A program made the translations under genes and the position numbers. Positions 57,801 to 61,480 of a stretch of 64,000 nt of DNA are shown here, piece by piece; position 1 is the first letter of the stretch; each line of letters starts with the position of its first letter. The DNA comes from Amblyornis subalaris (taxonomy: Eukaryota > Chordata > Aves > Passeriformes > Ptilonorhynchidae), in the NCBI GenBank assembly GCA_018881555.1, contig JACAXG010000201.1, positions 450,511-514,510 on the forward strand, in the 5' to 3' direction. The notes under the pieces are model-generated. The model was not told the DNA's origin, did not search any database, and saw only the letters and a list, made by a program, of their open reading frames with translations.

Positions 57801-60613
57801 AAACCTGATCCTCCTGGATCGTATTTGTGACACTCATGTTTAGCTTAACGTAGAATCAAAAGTTTTGTAGGACAGAGCTTAAATCATCCTCCTCACCAAA
57901 AAANAAAAGCTAAAAGAGGAAATGGACTAAGCATTTTCACTGATAAAACTAGAAATAGTATAAAGAGTCAGAAGTCTCATTATGTGGGTTACAGAATTCC
58001 TCCCCACTGTCACACCCTGATGCTCCAAGTTCTGCCCCTAAATGACCATAAACTGGCACTTGGGCTGGGACATCATTCCCAGCCTCTCCTCAGTGAGCAA
58101 AAAACTTGAGCCAAGTGTTGAGGAGAAGTTTCTTACATCAGTTTGAACCCCAGTCCACTGCAAACCTGTGCTGGTTTCTGTCACACCCTGTGACAAAACA
58201 ACAGAGGCCAGGACAGGCAACCAGGGCACAGCAGCACAGGTAACCAGGGCACAGCAGCACAGGCAACCAGGGCACAGCAGCACAGGCAACCAGGGCACAG
58301 CAGCACAGGTAACCAGGGCACAGCAGCACAGGTAACCAGGGCACAGCAGCACAGGTAACCAGGGCACAGCAGCACAGGTAACCAGGGCACAGCAGCACGG
58401 GTGACTCCTGTTCCCTGCTGAGCTGGGGCTTGATGGCTCAGATACACCTGGGAAGCTCCAGCCTTGCCTGCTAAACGGTTACAAACACAGGTTATTTTCT
58501 CCGTGCCAATTGCAATTACAGCTAAAATCATCCCTTGCAACAGAAACACACAACAGAGGTGTAAGAGCAGCAATAGTGGGACAGACAGAGGATGCTCCCG
58601 GCCTGCTCTGGCTGCACCTGCATCCCCAGGCCCAGGGGAGCAGCAGCACCGAGCCTGGCTCAGCTCCAGCTGCAATTCCCAGAGCTCAGCTCTGGTTGTC
58701 AGAGCAGCACTCACACCCCAGAGCAAAANAAACACAGGGAAGGAGCAACGGCCACCAGGAAACAACAACACCTGGCACCCAAAAAGGATCCAAATAAACT
58801 GACCTGTGATGAACAGAACAAAGGTAAAGCAAGAAACAGGAGGTAAATTCACTGCTTTAGGACATCACACACAAGAGTGATAAATCAGACTGTGAAATTT
58901 GNCTGTAAATCAGCATTCGAAGGAACTTAATTTCTATTTAAATATATATAAGAATAAGCAGTACTGCAAGGTCCATCCCTGCTATCCTGTGGCAAATTAT
59001 CCTTCCTGAACACACAGGGAAGGTCCTTCTGCAGAAGGTTTTTGGAAACTGAATTAAGACTACACTGAGTTCCTGTGTTCACACATTCATTAAAGTCAGA
59101 CTTGCCTTTAAGATGTCACATTTATTCCCGTGGCCATTTCCATGCTTTGTTTCAGTTTTTATTCTTTTTCCTGAAGACTAGGACTGAACCTGTACCAATC
59201 CATGTTTCCTCAAAGGCAATGTTTCTAAAAGTTGATACAGCATCTACCACTGCTTTCCATGTGGCTGCTGCACCTCTGAGTTCCTTCACTGCCCTGGAGC
59301 CATGATCAACTCGGGACTTTCCATTCTGAGAAGAGGGGAACAGTTAACACCAAGTGCCAGAACACTGCACCACCACAGGAAGGATCTTCCCAATGCTCTC
59401 ACAAGGTGTCAGCTCAGGAAGGCACTGATTCCTGCATGGATGTGATGGGGAATGATCTCCAGAGATCTCTTCCCAGTCTGCAGCANGGATAGGAACCACC
59501 CAGCCAAGTGGAGAGCCACTCCGGCTCAGNCTGGAGAAGGCACCAGGGAGACCTCCAGTACCTTCCAGTACTTAAAGGTGCCTTAATAAAAAGAACAACT
59601 TTTTACACTGGCAGATACTGACAGGACAAGGGGGAACTGGTTTAAATTAAAGGCTGAGAGATTTAGATGAGATATCAGCAAGGAATTGTCCCCTGTGAGG
59701 GTGGGAACACNGGCACAGGTTGCCCAGAGGAGCTGTGGCTGCCCCTGGATCCCTGNAAGTGTCCAAGGCCAGGCTGGATGGGGCTTGGAGAACCCCGGGA
59801 TANGGGAAGGTGTCCCTGCCCATGGCAGGGGTGGCACTGGGTGAGTTTTAAGGTCCCTTCCAAACAAACCGTGCTGTGATTCCATGACTGCAGCCCCTCT
59901 GTCCCTGACTTCCCTGCAGGGTCAGTGACTCAGCCAGCTGCACTCACCCGTCCGCAGGGCAGAGCAAGGCACGAAGGGAACAGAACAATTTATAATTATT
60001 CAATTATAATCAGGATAATAACAGAACACACAGCGTTTTCCCAGGAGGGGAGGCGGAACCTGGCCGGTCACTGCCCCCCTTCTCCCAGGGGACAGTGCAG
60101 GGATGGCAGGGACCAGGTCGGCCCGAGCGGGGGACTCCGAGCGCATCCCCCTTTCCCTGGCGTGGCAGAATGACCCGCTAACAGCCCCTTCCTGGGGCAG
60201 GAGGCGACACCAGGCCAGCCACCCCACTGCCACCAGGACATGGAGCAAAGGAGCGACCCAGCCTGGCATACACGCACAGACACACATGCATACAGACACG
60301 CACACACAGACGCACACACAGACACAGACACGCACACGCAGACACACACACACACAACCAGCCTGTCACACACACAGACACAGACACACACACACACACA
60401 CACAGACACACGCACACACAGACACAGACACACACACACACACACACACAGACACAGACACACACACACACGCACACGCACACGCACACAACCGCTCCGG
60501 ACGGGGAGCGGCTGTTCCCGCCCGCCACGCCGCCCCCGAGGCCGCCTGCCCGAACCCGTGCTCACCCGAACCCGCTCCTCTTCCTCCTCCTCCTCCTCCT
60601 CGCCGGGGTCCAT
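9785..60613 (-). CDS. ALMS1: ALMS1 (Alstrom syndrome protein 1) gene, complete 20-exon coding model
   Basis: ALMS1 is a large centrosome and ciliary basal-body scaffold needed to maintain primary cilia; loss in humans causes Alstrom syndrome. The model joins exons at 60613-60566, 54918-54749, 49324-49171, 48657-48462, 41936-41819, 40757-38600, 37083-36924, 35325-33970, 33387-33257, 28887-27030, 26122-25997, 25015-24845, 22615-21414, 17865-17751, 16853-16623, 14821-14580, 13573-13390, 13135-13072, 11636-11537 and 9829-9785. All junctions are GT/AG, every phase agrees, and the total is 8829 nt (2942 aa plus stop). Similarity to human ALMS1, judged from memory, runs from exon 4 to the last residue, strongest in exons 11-20. 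The protein is about 1200 aa shorter than human because the mammalian tandem-repeat region is absent. The gene spans about 51 kb. Exons 1-3 are the least certain; additional small exons cannot be excluded. Confidence 0.93.
9918..10032 (-). mobile_element. CR1 LINE 3' end
   Basis: GGTTTGGGCGGGAAGGGACC, CCATGGGCAGGGGCACC. It begins about 90 bp upstream of the ALMS1 exon 20 acceptor. Confidence 0.85.
10580..10645 (+). mobile_element. CR1 LINE 3' tip
   Basis: GTTGGACCTAGAAGGTCTTT then AAGGTCCCCTCCACCCCAAA. ALMS1 intron 19. Confidence 0.7.
11537..11636 (-). CDS. ALMS1: ALMS1 exon 19 (ALMS motif core)
   Basis: Residues 2895-2928. Acceptor TGCACGTCAG|GATCTA after a pyrimidine tract, donor AAAACT|GTGAGT. 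It encodes [20 protein letters not shown] and [13 protein letters not shown], matching human [20 protein letters not shown] and [13 protein letters not shown]. The open frame runs past the acceptor but loses similarity there. Confidence 0.97.
12119..12204 (-). mobile_element. CR1 LINE 3' tip
   Basis: AATCACAGAATGGTTTGGGT then CCATGGGCAGGGACACC. A well preserved end. Confidence 0.9.
12296..12490 (-). mobile_element. CR1 LINE 3' end, subfamily with GGCTCTGCCACC
   Basis: AAATCACAGAGTAACTGAGG, AGCTCCTGCTCAAAGCAGGG, CCAAGGATTCAGGCTCTGCC. The copy at 55955-56120 is of the same type. Confidence 0.8.
13072..13135 (-). CDS. ALMS1: ALMS1 exon 18 (ALMS motif)
   Basis: Residues 2874-2895, only 64 nt. 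Acceptor CCATTTAG|GTTTCC, donor AAAAG|GTAAAG. It reads [20 protein letters not shown] then KR at the junction, matching human VFLAIQKNKPISKKEMIQRS. Phases 1 and 2 fit exons 17 and 19 exactly, which proves the exon despite its size. Confidence 0.95.
13390..13573 (-). CDS. ALMS1: ALMS1 exon 17 (start of the ALMS motif)
   Basis: Residues 2813-2874. Acceptor GTCCCCGCAG|GAGGCG; donor CGAG|GTACCT, a weaker donor than most here. It encodes [20 protein letters not shown] then an Arg-rich helix, against human [20 protein letters not shown]. This opens the ALMS motif, a C-terminal centrosome-targeting module shared with CEP295 and C10orf90. Many Lys positions of the human protein are Arg here, in step with the very high GC of the exon. 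Confidence 0.96.
14018..14325 (-). mobile_element. CR1 LINE fragment, subfamily with ACACCCCAACAATCC
   Basis: ACCACAGAATATCCTGAGTG, CTGCACAGACACCCCAACAA, GGAGCCTGTTCAGTGCCC, AAGAACCTTTCCCTGA. Same subfamily as 35560-35800. Confidence 0.85.
14392..14540 (+). mobile_element. CR1 LINE 3' end
   Basis: CATCCCTGGAAGTGTCCAAG to ACTCCATGATTCC. It ends 40 bp from the ALMS1 exon 16 donor, antisense to the gene. Confidence 0.9.
14580..14821 (-). CDS. ALMS1: ALMS1 exon 16
   Basis: Residues 2732-2812. Acceptor TTTTAGCAG|GGACTC, donor CTGCAG|GTGAGG. It encodes [18 protein letters not shown] (human VSWFVPVENVESRSKKEN), [20 protein letters not shown] (human [20 protein letters not shown]) and ends [13 protein letters not shown]1 fragment starts 40 bp downstream of the donor. 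Confidence 0.97.
14822..16622 (-). other. ALMS1: ALMS1 intron 15
   Basis: Contains a CR1 fragment at 15115-15478; the remaining 1.1 kb is AT-rich single-copy sequence with nothing recognisable. Confidence 0.6.
15115..15478 (+). mobile_element. CR1 LINE fragment
   Basis: GAGAGGGACTTGGGACAAGG, GGAGGCCCTGGCACAGGTTG, GGAAGTGTCCAAGGCCAGGC to CTTCCATGATTCTG. Confidence 0.92.
16623..16853 (-). CDS. ALMS1: ALMS1 exon 15 (DVGVTFPTP)
   Basis: Residues 2655-2732. Acceptor GTnCCAG|GAGACT, donor AGCAAG|GTCAGC. Joined to exon 14 it reads [20 protein letters not shown] and continues VTFPTP, matching human QAGNLEIVNGAKKHTRDVG and ITFPTP. The remainder is GC-rich, Gln/Gly-rich and diverged. An n sits in the acceptor polypyrimidine tract. 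Phase 1 in, phase 1 out. Confidence 0.95.
17751..17865 (-). CDS. ALMS1: ALMS1 exon 14
   Basis: Residues 2617-2655. Acceptor ATTTCCAG|CACTCC, donor AAGCAG|GTGAGC. It ends [10 protein letters not shown], matching human HMLNKGIQAG; the first half is Ser-rich as in human. Phase 0 in, phase 1 out. Confidence 0.95.
17866..21413 (-). other. ALMS1: ALMS1 intron 13
   Basis: Contains one long CR1 fragment (18165-18532). Bases 19300-21000 are AT-rich with no exon or repeat that I recognise. Confidence 0.6.
18165..18532 (+). mobile_element. CR1 LINE fragment
   Basis: CAGTGCCTAAAGGGGCTCC, GTTGCCCAGAGAAGCTGTGG, GGTGTCCTTGCCCATGGCAG, ending ATTCTGTGACTCC. Several n's fall inside it. Confidence 0.92.
21414..22615 (-). 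CDS. ALMS1: ALMS1 exon 13 (SLxELW / ELSLVxRLDRLA exon)
   Basis: Residues 2216-2616, 1202 nt. Acceptor TCTCTTCCAG|AACACA, donor GTCCAG|GTATGT. It encodes [40 protein letters not shown] and [20 protein letters not shown], all plain counterparts of human ALMS1 ([51 protein letters not shown]). Between STIDTARL and [10 protein letters not shown] there is a four-residue LAPS repeat run not expected from human. The end is His/Gly-rich. The antisense frames are also open for more than 350 codons because of GC bias. Confidence 0.97.
21547..21592 (-). repeat. ALMS1: 12-bp coding repeat (LAPS), about 4 copies, ALMS1 exon 13
   Basis: AGGCTGGGGGCC on plus repeats with a 12-bp period and encodes Leu-Ala-Pro-Ser on minus, between the STIDTARL block and LYRAIGHQ. 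The length is a multiple of three, so copy number could change without breaking the frame. Confidence 0.95.
22932..23062 (-). mobile_element. CR1 LINE 3' end
   Basis: GTCATGGAATGGGAAGGGA, CCATGGGCAGGGACACCTTC, CTGGACACTCCCAGGGATGG. Confidence 0.85.
24507..24650 (-). mobile_element. CR1 LINE 3' end
   Basis: GAGTCATGGAATGGTTGGGG, CCACTATCCCAGGTGGCTCC, GGGACACTTCCAGGGATGGA. Confidence 0.9.
24845..25015 (-). CDS. ALMS1: ALMS1 exon 12
   Basis: Residues 2159-2216. Acceptor TCTGTGCAG|GGTCAG, donor CTTCAG|GTAGTT. It encodes [20 protein letters not shown] and [10 protein letters not shown], matching human GSNDAIAPDFPAQVLGTRDD and KEGIYSKRVV. Phase 1 in and out. A sense-opposed CR1 fragment ends about 70 bp upstream of the acceptor. 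Confidence 0.95.
25088..25245 (+). mobile_element. CR1 LINE 3' end
   Basis: CACCATCCCTGGCAGTGTCC to CATTCCATAATTCCATGATC. Lies about 70 bp upstream of the ALMS1 exon 12 acceptor, antisense to the gene. Confidence 0.9.
25997..26122 (-). CDS. ALMS1: ALMS1 exon 11
   Basis: Residues 2117-2159. Acceptor TCCCCACAG|CTCAGC, donor CACTCAG|GTAGTT. It encodes [20 protein letters not shown] and ends SGGSSHS, matching human [20 protein letters not shown] and VESSHSGS. The exon is symmetric in phase (1 in, 1 out), so skipping it would keep frame. Confidence 0.95.
27030..28887 (-). CDS. ALMS1: ALMS1 exon 10 (large exon with 13-aa repeats)
   Basis: Residues 1498-2117, 1858 nt, about the size of the large human exon 10. 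Acceptor GTTTTTCAG|GATCCC; donor GCCAG|GTGAGC. It begins [19 protein letters not shown] (human MDPWLSELVEPAF), has five tandem copies of a 13-residue unit built on [12 protein letters not shown] (28507-28701), then [16 protein letters not shown] (human [16 protein letters not shown]) and [20 protein letters not shown] (human [20 protein letters not shown]) near its end. The rest is poorly conserved and Ser/Pro/Glu-rich. Confidence 0.95.
28507..28701 (-). repeat. ALMS1: 39-bp coding tandem repeat, 5 copies, ALMS1 exon 10
   Basis: Five exact 39-bp periods (starts at 28507, 28546, 28585, 28624 and 28663 on plus). On the minus strand each encodes 13 residues with core [13 protein letters not shown]. 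The three central copies are nearly identical at the DNA level; the N-terminal copy differs (SWSAS) and the C-terminal one has DVQ and AQL. Protein residues are about 1560-1624. Confidence 0.97.
29188..29365 (-). mobile_element. CR1 LINE 3' end
   Basis: ACCCTGGAATGGTTTGGGTT, CCATGGGCAGG, CTTCCAGGGATCCAGGGGCA. Confidence 0.9.
29598..29742 (+). mobile_element. CR1 LINE 3' end, GTGGCAC subfamily
   Basis: AATCCCTGGAAGTGTTCC, GGATGTGGCACGGGAGGACA, GGTTGGACTTGGTGATCTTG, TCTTTTCCAGCCTTC. Confidence 0.85.
30722..31120 (-). mobile_element. CR1 LINE fragment
   Basis: CCATGGCCAGGGACACCTTC, CTTCTCTGGGCAACCTGAGC, CTCTCCTGGAGCCCCTTTAG, GGAGCCTTCTCTTCTCCAGG. Confidence 0.9.
33257..33387 (-). CDS. ALMS1: ALMS1 exon 9
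   Basis: Residues 1454-1497. Acceptor CCTGGCAG|CCTGGG, donor GCCAAG|GTACAG. It encodes [14 protein letters not shown] and [19 protein letters not shown], matching human AWNMKFNLAHD and NEDDRRKVEEIKAELFGHG. It is a likely short helix or coiled coil. Phase 1 in, phase 0 out. Confidence 0.92.
33970..35325 (-). CDS. ALMS1: ALMS1 exon 8 (IRELL and DSLxARV blocks)
   Basis: Residues 1002-1454, 1356 nt. Acceptor CCTTTGCAG|GTAAAC, donor CCGAG|GTAAGG. It opens with [11 protein letters not shown], carries [18 protein letters not shown] (human LKEIRTLLMEAENMALK), then SEPEGCS (also in human), and ends with [13 protein letters not shown] followed by [13 protein letters not shown] (human VDSLAAHVKNLL, ILRNAEEEESRVR). 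The DSLxARVxSLL motif occurs twice here, about 150 bp apart (near 34186-34247 and 34035-34097). In human this region is the end of the big repeat exon. Confidence 0.92.
35560..35800 (-). mobile_element. CR1 LINE fragment, subfamily with ACACCCCAACAATCC
   Basis: TCCTGAGCTGGAAGGGACCC, CTGCACAGACACCCCAACAA, CCACCCTCTGGGGGAAGAAC. Confidence 0.85.
35893..36085 (+). mobile_element. CR1 LINE 3' end, GTGGCAC subfamily
   Basis: TGGCTGCCCAGGGCAGGGGT, GTGTGGCACTTGAGGACATG, GGTTGGACTCGATGGGCTCA, ending CTGATTCTACTGA. Confidence 0.88.
36924..37083 (-). CDS. ALMS1: ALMS1 exon 7 (YLRNLG block)
   Basis: Residues 949-1002. Acceptor TTTTCCCAG|ATCTAC, donor CACAGG|GTATGG. It encodes [16 protein letters not shown], then [21 protein letters not shown]. 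The block has the mixed hydrophobic and charged look of a constrained motif, unlike its low-complexity neighbours. Phases 0 and 1 fit exons 6 and 8. I do not recall a clear counterpart in the human protein. Confidence 0.85.
37084..38599 (-). other. ALMS1: ALMS1 intron 6
   Basis: About 1.5 kb of single-copy DNA with an A-rich, purine-rich patch near 38420-38580 on plus. No CR1 or exon is seen. Confidence 0.6.
38600..40757 (-). CDS. ALMS1: ALMS1 exon 6, large exon (counterpart of the first part of human exons 5-8)
   Basis: Residues 229-948, 2158 nt, one open frame. Acceptor CCCTTGCAG|AGGAGT; donor ATCCCA|GTAAGT. It is rich in Ser, Gly, Pro and Glu. Recognisable pieces include [20 protein letters not shown] and [16 protein letters not shown]. 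In human ALMS1 this part of the protein is dominated by about 34 imperfect repeats of roughly 47 residues inside a 6-kb exon. No such repeats are visible here. Several n's fall in the exon. The protein is likely disordered, with low-complexity Ala and Ser runs. Confidence 0.88.
40758..41818 (-). other. ALMS1: ALMS1 intron 5
   Basis: About 1 kb, AT-rich between 40800 and 41500, with no repeat family or exon that I recognise. The plus-strand frame beginning near 41659 is non-coding. Confidence 0.6.
41819..41936 (-). CDS. ALMS1: ALMS1 exon 5
   Basis: Residues 190-229. Acceptor GTCTCACAG|ATGTCC and donor TTGAG|GTGGGG. It encodes [11 protein letters not shown], then LPDLTLL and ends MDFLPLR, which correspond to human CSPLLVIQDSF, SPDLPLLTCL and LSFAPLR. 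Joined to exon 6 it reads PLRGVPD against human PLRGIPD, which confirms the junction. A 23-bp minisatellite lies just upstream in intron 4. Confidence 0.85.
41984..42450. repeat. 23-bp minisatellite, about 20 copies, in ALMS1 intron 4
   Basis: Unit GCTGCACATCCCCAAAGATC plus CCC, 23 bp, repeated about 20 times with a few substitutions (ATTCCC, AACCCC, CTTCCC, ACGTCC variants). Because 23 is not a multiple of 3, three units give a 23-residue protein period, and all minus frames and at least one plus frame stay open. It ends 47 bp before the exon 5 acceptor. Confidence 0.97.
44576..44712 (+). mobile_element. CR1 LINE 3' end
   Basis: GGAAGTGTCCAAGGCCAGGC to AACCATTCCATGATTCTACT. Confidence 0.92.
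45150..45362 (+). mobile_element. CR1 LINE 3' end
   Basis: CCTGTGAGGGTAGGGAGACC, GCCCAGAGAAGCTGTGGCTG, GGTGTCCCTGCCCATGGCAG. Confidence 0.92.
45986..46048. repeat. Short tandem duplication, about 32-bp unit x2, intron 4
   Basis: AGATCCTGCTGGCACATTTG is followed 32 bp later by the same sequence with a single change, each continuing GGGATGCT. Intronic, with no evident function. Confidence 0.85.
48076..48218 (-). mobile_element. CR1 LINE 3' end
   Basis: ACAGAATCATGGAATGGTGT, CCATGGCCAGGGACACCTTC, TTGGACACTCCTAGAGATGG. Confidence 0.92.
48462..48657 (-). CDS. ALMS1: ALMS1 exon 4
   Basis: Residues 125-190. Acceptor TTTCCGTAG|GGAACG and donor CTGG|GTATGT. It contains [14 protein letters not shown] and EFPxLEEGLL, matching human TESWHCLPQEMDSS and DFPSLEEGIL at the same relative position. 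This is the first clearly recognisable ALMS1 block from the N-terminus. It ends in phase 1; one n falls inside the exon. Confidence 0.85.
49171..49324 (-). CDS. ALMS1: ALMS1 exon 3
   Basis: Residues 73-124. It reads [20 protein letters not shown], comparable to the human SPPQHRYSEGERTSLEK stretch, and ends ECAAAQ against human LETTAQ. Acceptor ATTGCCAG|CACTCC is chosen because it alone keeps phase with exon 2; a competing AG 11 nt upstream (TTTCAG|CCCATT) would put a stop into the frame. Donor CCCAG|GTGTGT leaves phase 0. A 27-bp near-perfect duplication gives two MSLGAAI copies. Confidence 0.6.
49195..49248 (-). repeat. ALMS1: 27-bp tandem duplication in ALMS1 exon 3
   Basis: GATGGCAGCTCCCAGGGACA appears twice, 27 bp apart, on plus. 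On minus it encodes MSLGAAISA then MSLGAAIPQ, in frame. Confidence 0.85.
51085..51155 (+). mobile_element. CR1 LINE 3' tip
   Basis: AAAGGTGCCTTCCAACCCAA then ACCTCTCTATGACTCC. Confidence 0.75.
53262..53525 (+). mobile_element. CR1 LINE 3' end
   Basis: GGGACTTGGGACAAGGGATG, GCCCAGAGAAGCTGTGGCTG, GGTGTCCCTGCCCATGGCAG. It stops before the final CCAACCCAAACC segment. Confidence 0.9.
54310..54580 (-). mobile_element. CR1 LINE fragment, GTGATTCCACCAC subfamily
   Basis: CAAACACATCGAGTCCAACC, CCAGGTCCACCACTAAACCC, CTGGGCAGCCTGTCnCAGTG, CCTCTTGTCCTGATGCTTGT. Confidence 0.85.
54749..54918 (-). CDS. ALMS1: ALMS1 exon 2
   Basis: Residues 17-73. Acceptor CTGCCAG|AGCGAT follows a pyrimidine-rich stretch; donor GGGACAG|GTGAGC leaves phase 2. 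It begins with Ser-Asp-Ser and ends with [12 protein letters not shown], which I align with SDSHY and AKAWLQAHPGR of the human N-terminus. The middle is not conserved. The phase fits exon 1 (0) and exon 3 (1-nt start). The acceptor is uncertain; an internal CTGCAG|CAGTGG would break phase with exon 1. Confidence 0.5.
55955..56120 (-). mobile_element. CR1 LINE 3' end, subfamily with GGCTCTGCCACC
   Basis: GGGGCCTCTGGAGCTCACCT, GCTCCAAGCAGGGCGAACTC, CCAAGGATTCAGGCTCTGCC. Confidence 0.8.
57160..57235 (-). mobile_element. CR1 LINE 3' tip
   Basis: GTCAGAAGGGACCTTGAAAG then ATCATCTGCTCCAGCC. Confidence 0.65.
58213..58400. repeat. 23-bp minisatellite, about 8 copies, in ALMS1 intron 1
   Basis: Unit ACAGGTAACCAGGGCACAGC plus AGC, with GGTAAC and GGCAAC variants in blocks. 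It is unrelated in sequence to the 41984-42450 array despite the same period. The minus-strand open frame across it (period 23 aa) is a by-product. Confidence 0.95.
59505..59886 (+). mobile_element. CR1 LINE fragment
   Basis: CTCAGnCTGGAGAAGGCACC, ATACTGACAGGACAAGGGGG, GTTGCCCAGAGGAGCTGTGG, to GTGCTGTGATTCCATGAC. Confidence 0.92.
60270..60490. repeat. (CA)n microsatellite with CAGACA and CACGCA variants
   Basis: A long CA-repeat on plus, or TG-repeat on minus, interrupted by CAGACA and CGCACA units. It begins 75 bp after the ALMS1 exon 1 donor, inside intron 1 and at the edge of the CpG island. Alternating purine-pyrimidine sequence can form Z-DNA. Confidence 0.95.
60566..60613 (-). CDS. ALMS1: ALMS1 exon 1 (start codon, poly-Glu N-terminus)
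   Basis: Residues 1-16: Met-Asp-Pro-Gly, then nine Glu, then Arg-Val-Arg. Human ALMS1 also opens with a short lead and a long poly-Glu run, so this ATG is the natural start. The donor is CGG|GTGAGC, leaving phase 0. The exon lies in a CpG island. The frame is open upstream into the GC-rich 5' leader, but that part has hexamer repeats and no protein-like character. Start choice is an inference from the human protein and the CpG-island position. Confidence 0.75.
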
Positions 60614-60640
60614 GGCGGCAGGGCCGGGCGGGGACACAGT

Positions 60641-60702
60641 GTCCGCGTCCGTGTTGGTGTCCGTGTTCCCGTCCCGGTCCGTGTCCGTGTCCGTGTCTCG
60701 GT
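60641..60702. repeat. GTCCGT hexamer repeat in the ALMS1 5' leader
   Basis: Units GTCCGT, GTTCCC and GTCCGC alternate on plus (ACGGAC on the minus, transcribed strand), ending about 28 bp upstream of the ALMS1 ATG. In the ALMS1 frame it reads as Asp-Thr repeats, which is probably untranslated. Confidence 0.85.
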
Positions 60703-60783
60703 TCCGTCCCCGCGGCGCCGTCGCCAGGGACTCGCGGCCGCCCCGCGCGCGCACGCGCCGTGCCCGCCCCCTCCCTGCGCGGT

Positions 60784-60789
60784 GATTGG
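60784..60789 (-). promoter_or_regulatory. CCAAT (NF-Y) box, proximal
   Basis: CCAATCACCGCGC on the minus strand, 171 bp upstream of the ALMS1 ATG, next to GC boxes at 60798-60820. The position and context fit a core promoter element. Confidence 0.6.
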
Positions 60790-60834
60790 CGGTTGGAGGG
60801 GCGGGGCGGGGGCGGGCTCCGCCTCCCGCGCGGT

Positions 60835-60840
60835 GATTGG
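60835..60840 (-). promoter_or_regulatory. CCAAT (NF-Y) box, distal
   Basis: CCAATCACCG on the minus strand. It is one of two copies 51 bp apart, both within the short context GCGCGGTGATTGG on plus, so the pair looks like a duplicated promoter module. Confidence 0.6.
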
Positions 60841-61001
60841 TCAGCGGGGGAGGGGCGGGGCGGCGGCTGCGGGAGCGCGCGCGCGCGGGGGTTTTGGCGG
60901 GCAGGGCGGGAGTGCCCGGATGGAGCCGGGGAGGGCTGGGTCCGTTTGGGATCCGGGAATGCGATCCCGGGGTCGCGGGGTGGCCTCGGGGAGAGCGAAC
61001 C

Positions 61002-61480
61002 TTAAAGCTCATCCCATCCCATCCCACCCGCTGCCATGGGCTGGGACACCTGCCGATAGCCCAGGGTGCTNCAAACCNCGTCCAACTTGGCCTTGGACAC
61101 CTCCAGGGATGGGGACTCCACCACCTCCCTGGCAGCCTCTTCCGATGTCTAATCACCCTCTCTGTGAATAAATCCTTCCTGACGTTTGTCCCCTTGTCCT
61201 AACTCTACTCTCTGGCAGTGGGAAGCCATTCCCTGTGTCCTGNCCCTCCACGCCTTGTCCCAAGTCCCTCTCCAGCTCTCCTGGAGCCCCTTTAGGCTCT
61301 GGCAGGGGCTTTGAGGTCTCCCTGGAGCCTTCTCTTCTCCGGGGGAACACCCCCAGCTCTCCCAGCCTGGCTTCAGAGCAGAGGGGCTCCAGCCCTGGGA
61401 GCAGCTCCGTGGCCTCCTCTGGCCTCTCTCCAGCAGCTCCACGTCCTTGTGCTATTGGGATCTGGGAGCTGGAGCAGCTC
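61002..61480 (-). mobile_element. CR1 LINE fragment, longer copy, at ALMS1 promoter edge
   Basis: TTAAAGCTCATCCCATCCC, TTGGACACCTCCAGGGATGG, CTCTCCTGGAGCCCCTTTAG, CTTCTCCGGGGGAACACCCC. Its 3' end abuts the CpG island about 390 bp upstream of the ALMS1 ATG. Confidence 0.9.

Larger units (their letters stand above)
54919..60565 (-). other. ALMS1: ALMS1 intron 1
   Basis: Contains the CA microsatellite, the 23-bp minisatellite at 58213-58400, and CR1 fragments at 55955-56120, 57160-57235 and 59505-59886. Stretches 56120-57160, 57240-58200 and 58410-59500 hold nothing I can name. No conserved exon was seen. Confidence 0.6.
60500..61000 (-). promoter_or_regulatory. ALMS1: ALMS1 CpG-island promoter and 5' leader
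   Basis: GC- and CpG-rich block over exon 1 and about 400 bp upstream. Two CCAAT boxes on the minus strand (GATTGG on plus at 60784-60789 and 60835-60840) lie next to GC boxes (GGGGCGGGG near 60798-60807 and 60852-60860). This arrangement is typical of TATA-less housekeeping promoters bound by NF-Y and Sp factors. Transcription start is probably between 60650 and 60790. A CG-alternating stretch is at about 60877-60890. Confidence 0.75.

Noticed and set aside
58038..58852. Minus-strand cysteine-rich frames with repeated [18 protein letters not shown]
   Set aside because: Translation of the 23-bp minisatellite in intron 1.
60919..61003. Plus-strand ATG opening MEPGRAGSVWDPG as exon 1 of a divergent gene
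   Set aside because: No donor before the frame runs into a CR1 fragment, and no second exon could be found.
60103..61005. Plus-strand open frame of 300 codons through the CpG island
   Set aside because: Dominated by the CA microsatellite (Thr-His runs) and promoter GC; not protein-like.
60614..61156. Minus-strand open frame extending upstream of the ALMS1 ATG
   Set aside because: Consists of hexamer-repeat Asp-Thr runs, promoter boxes and CR1; start at 60613 matches the human N-terminus better.
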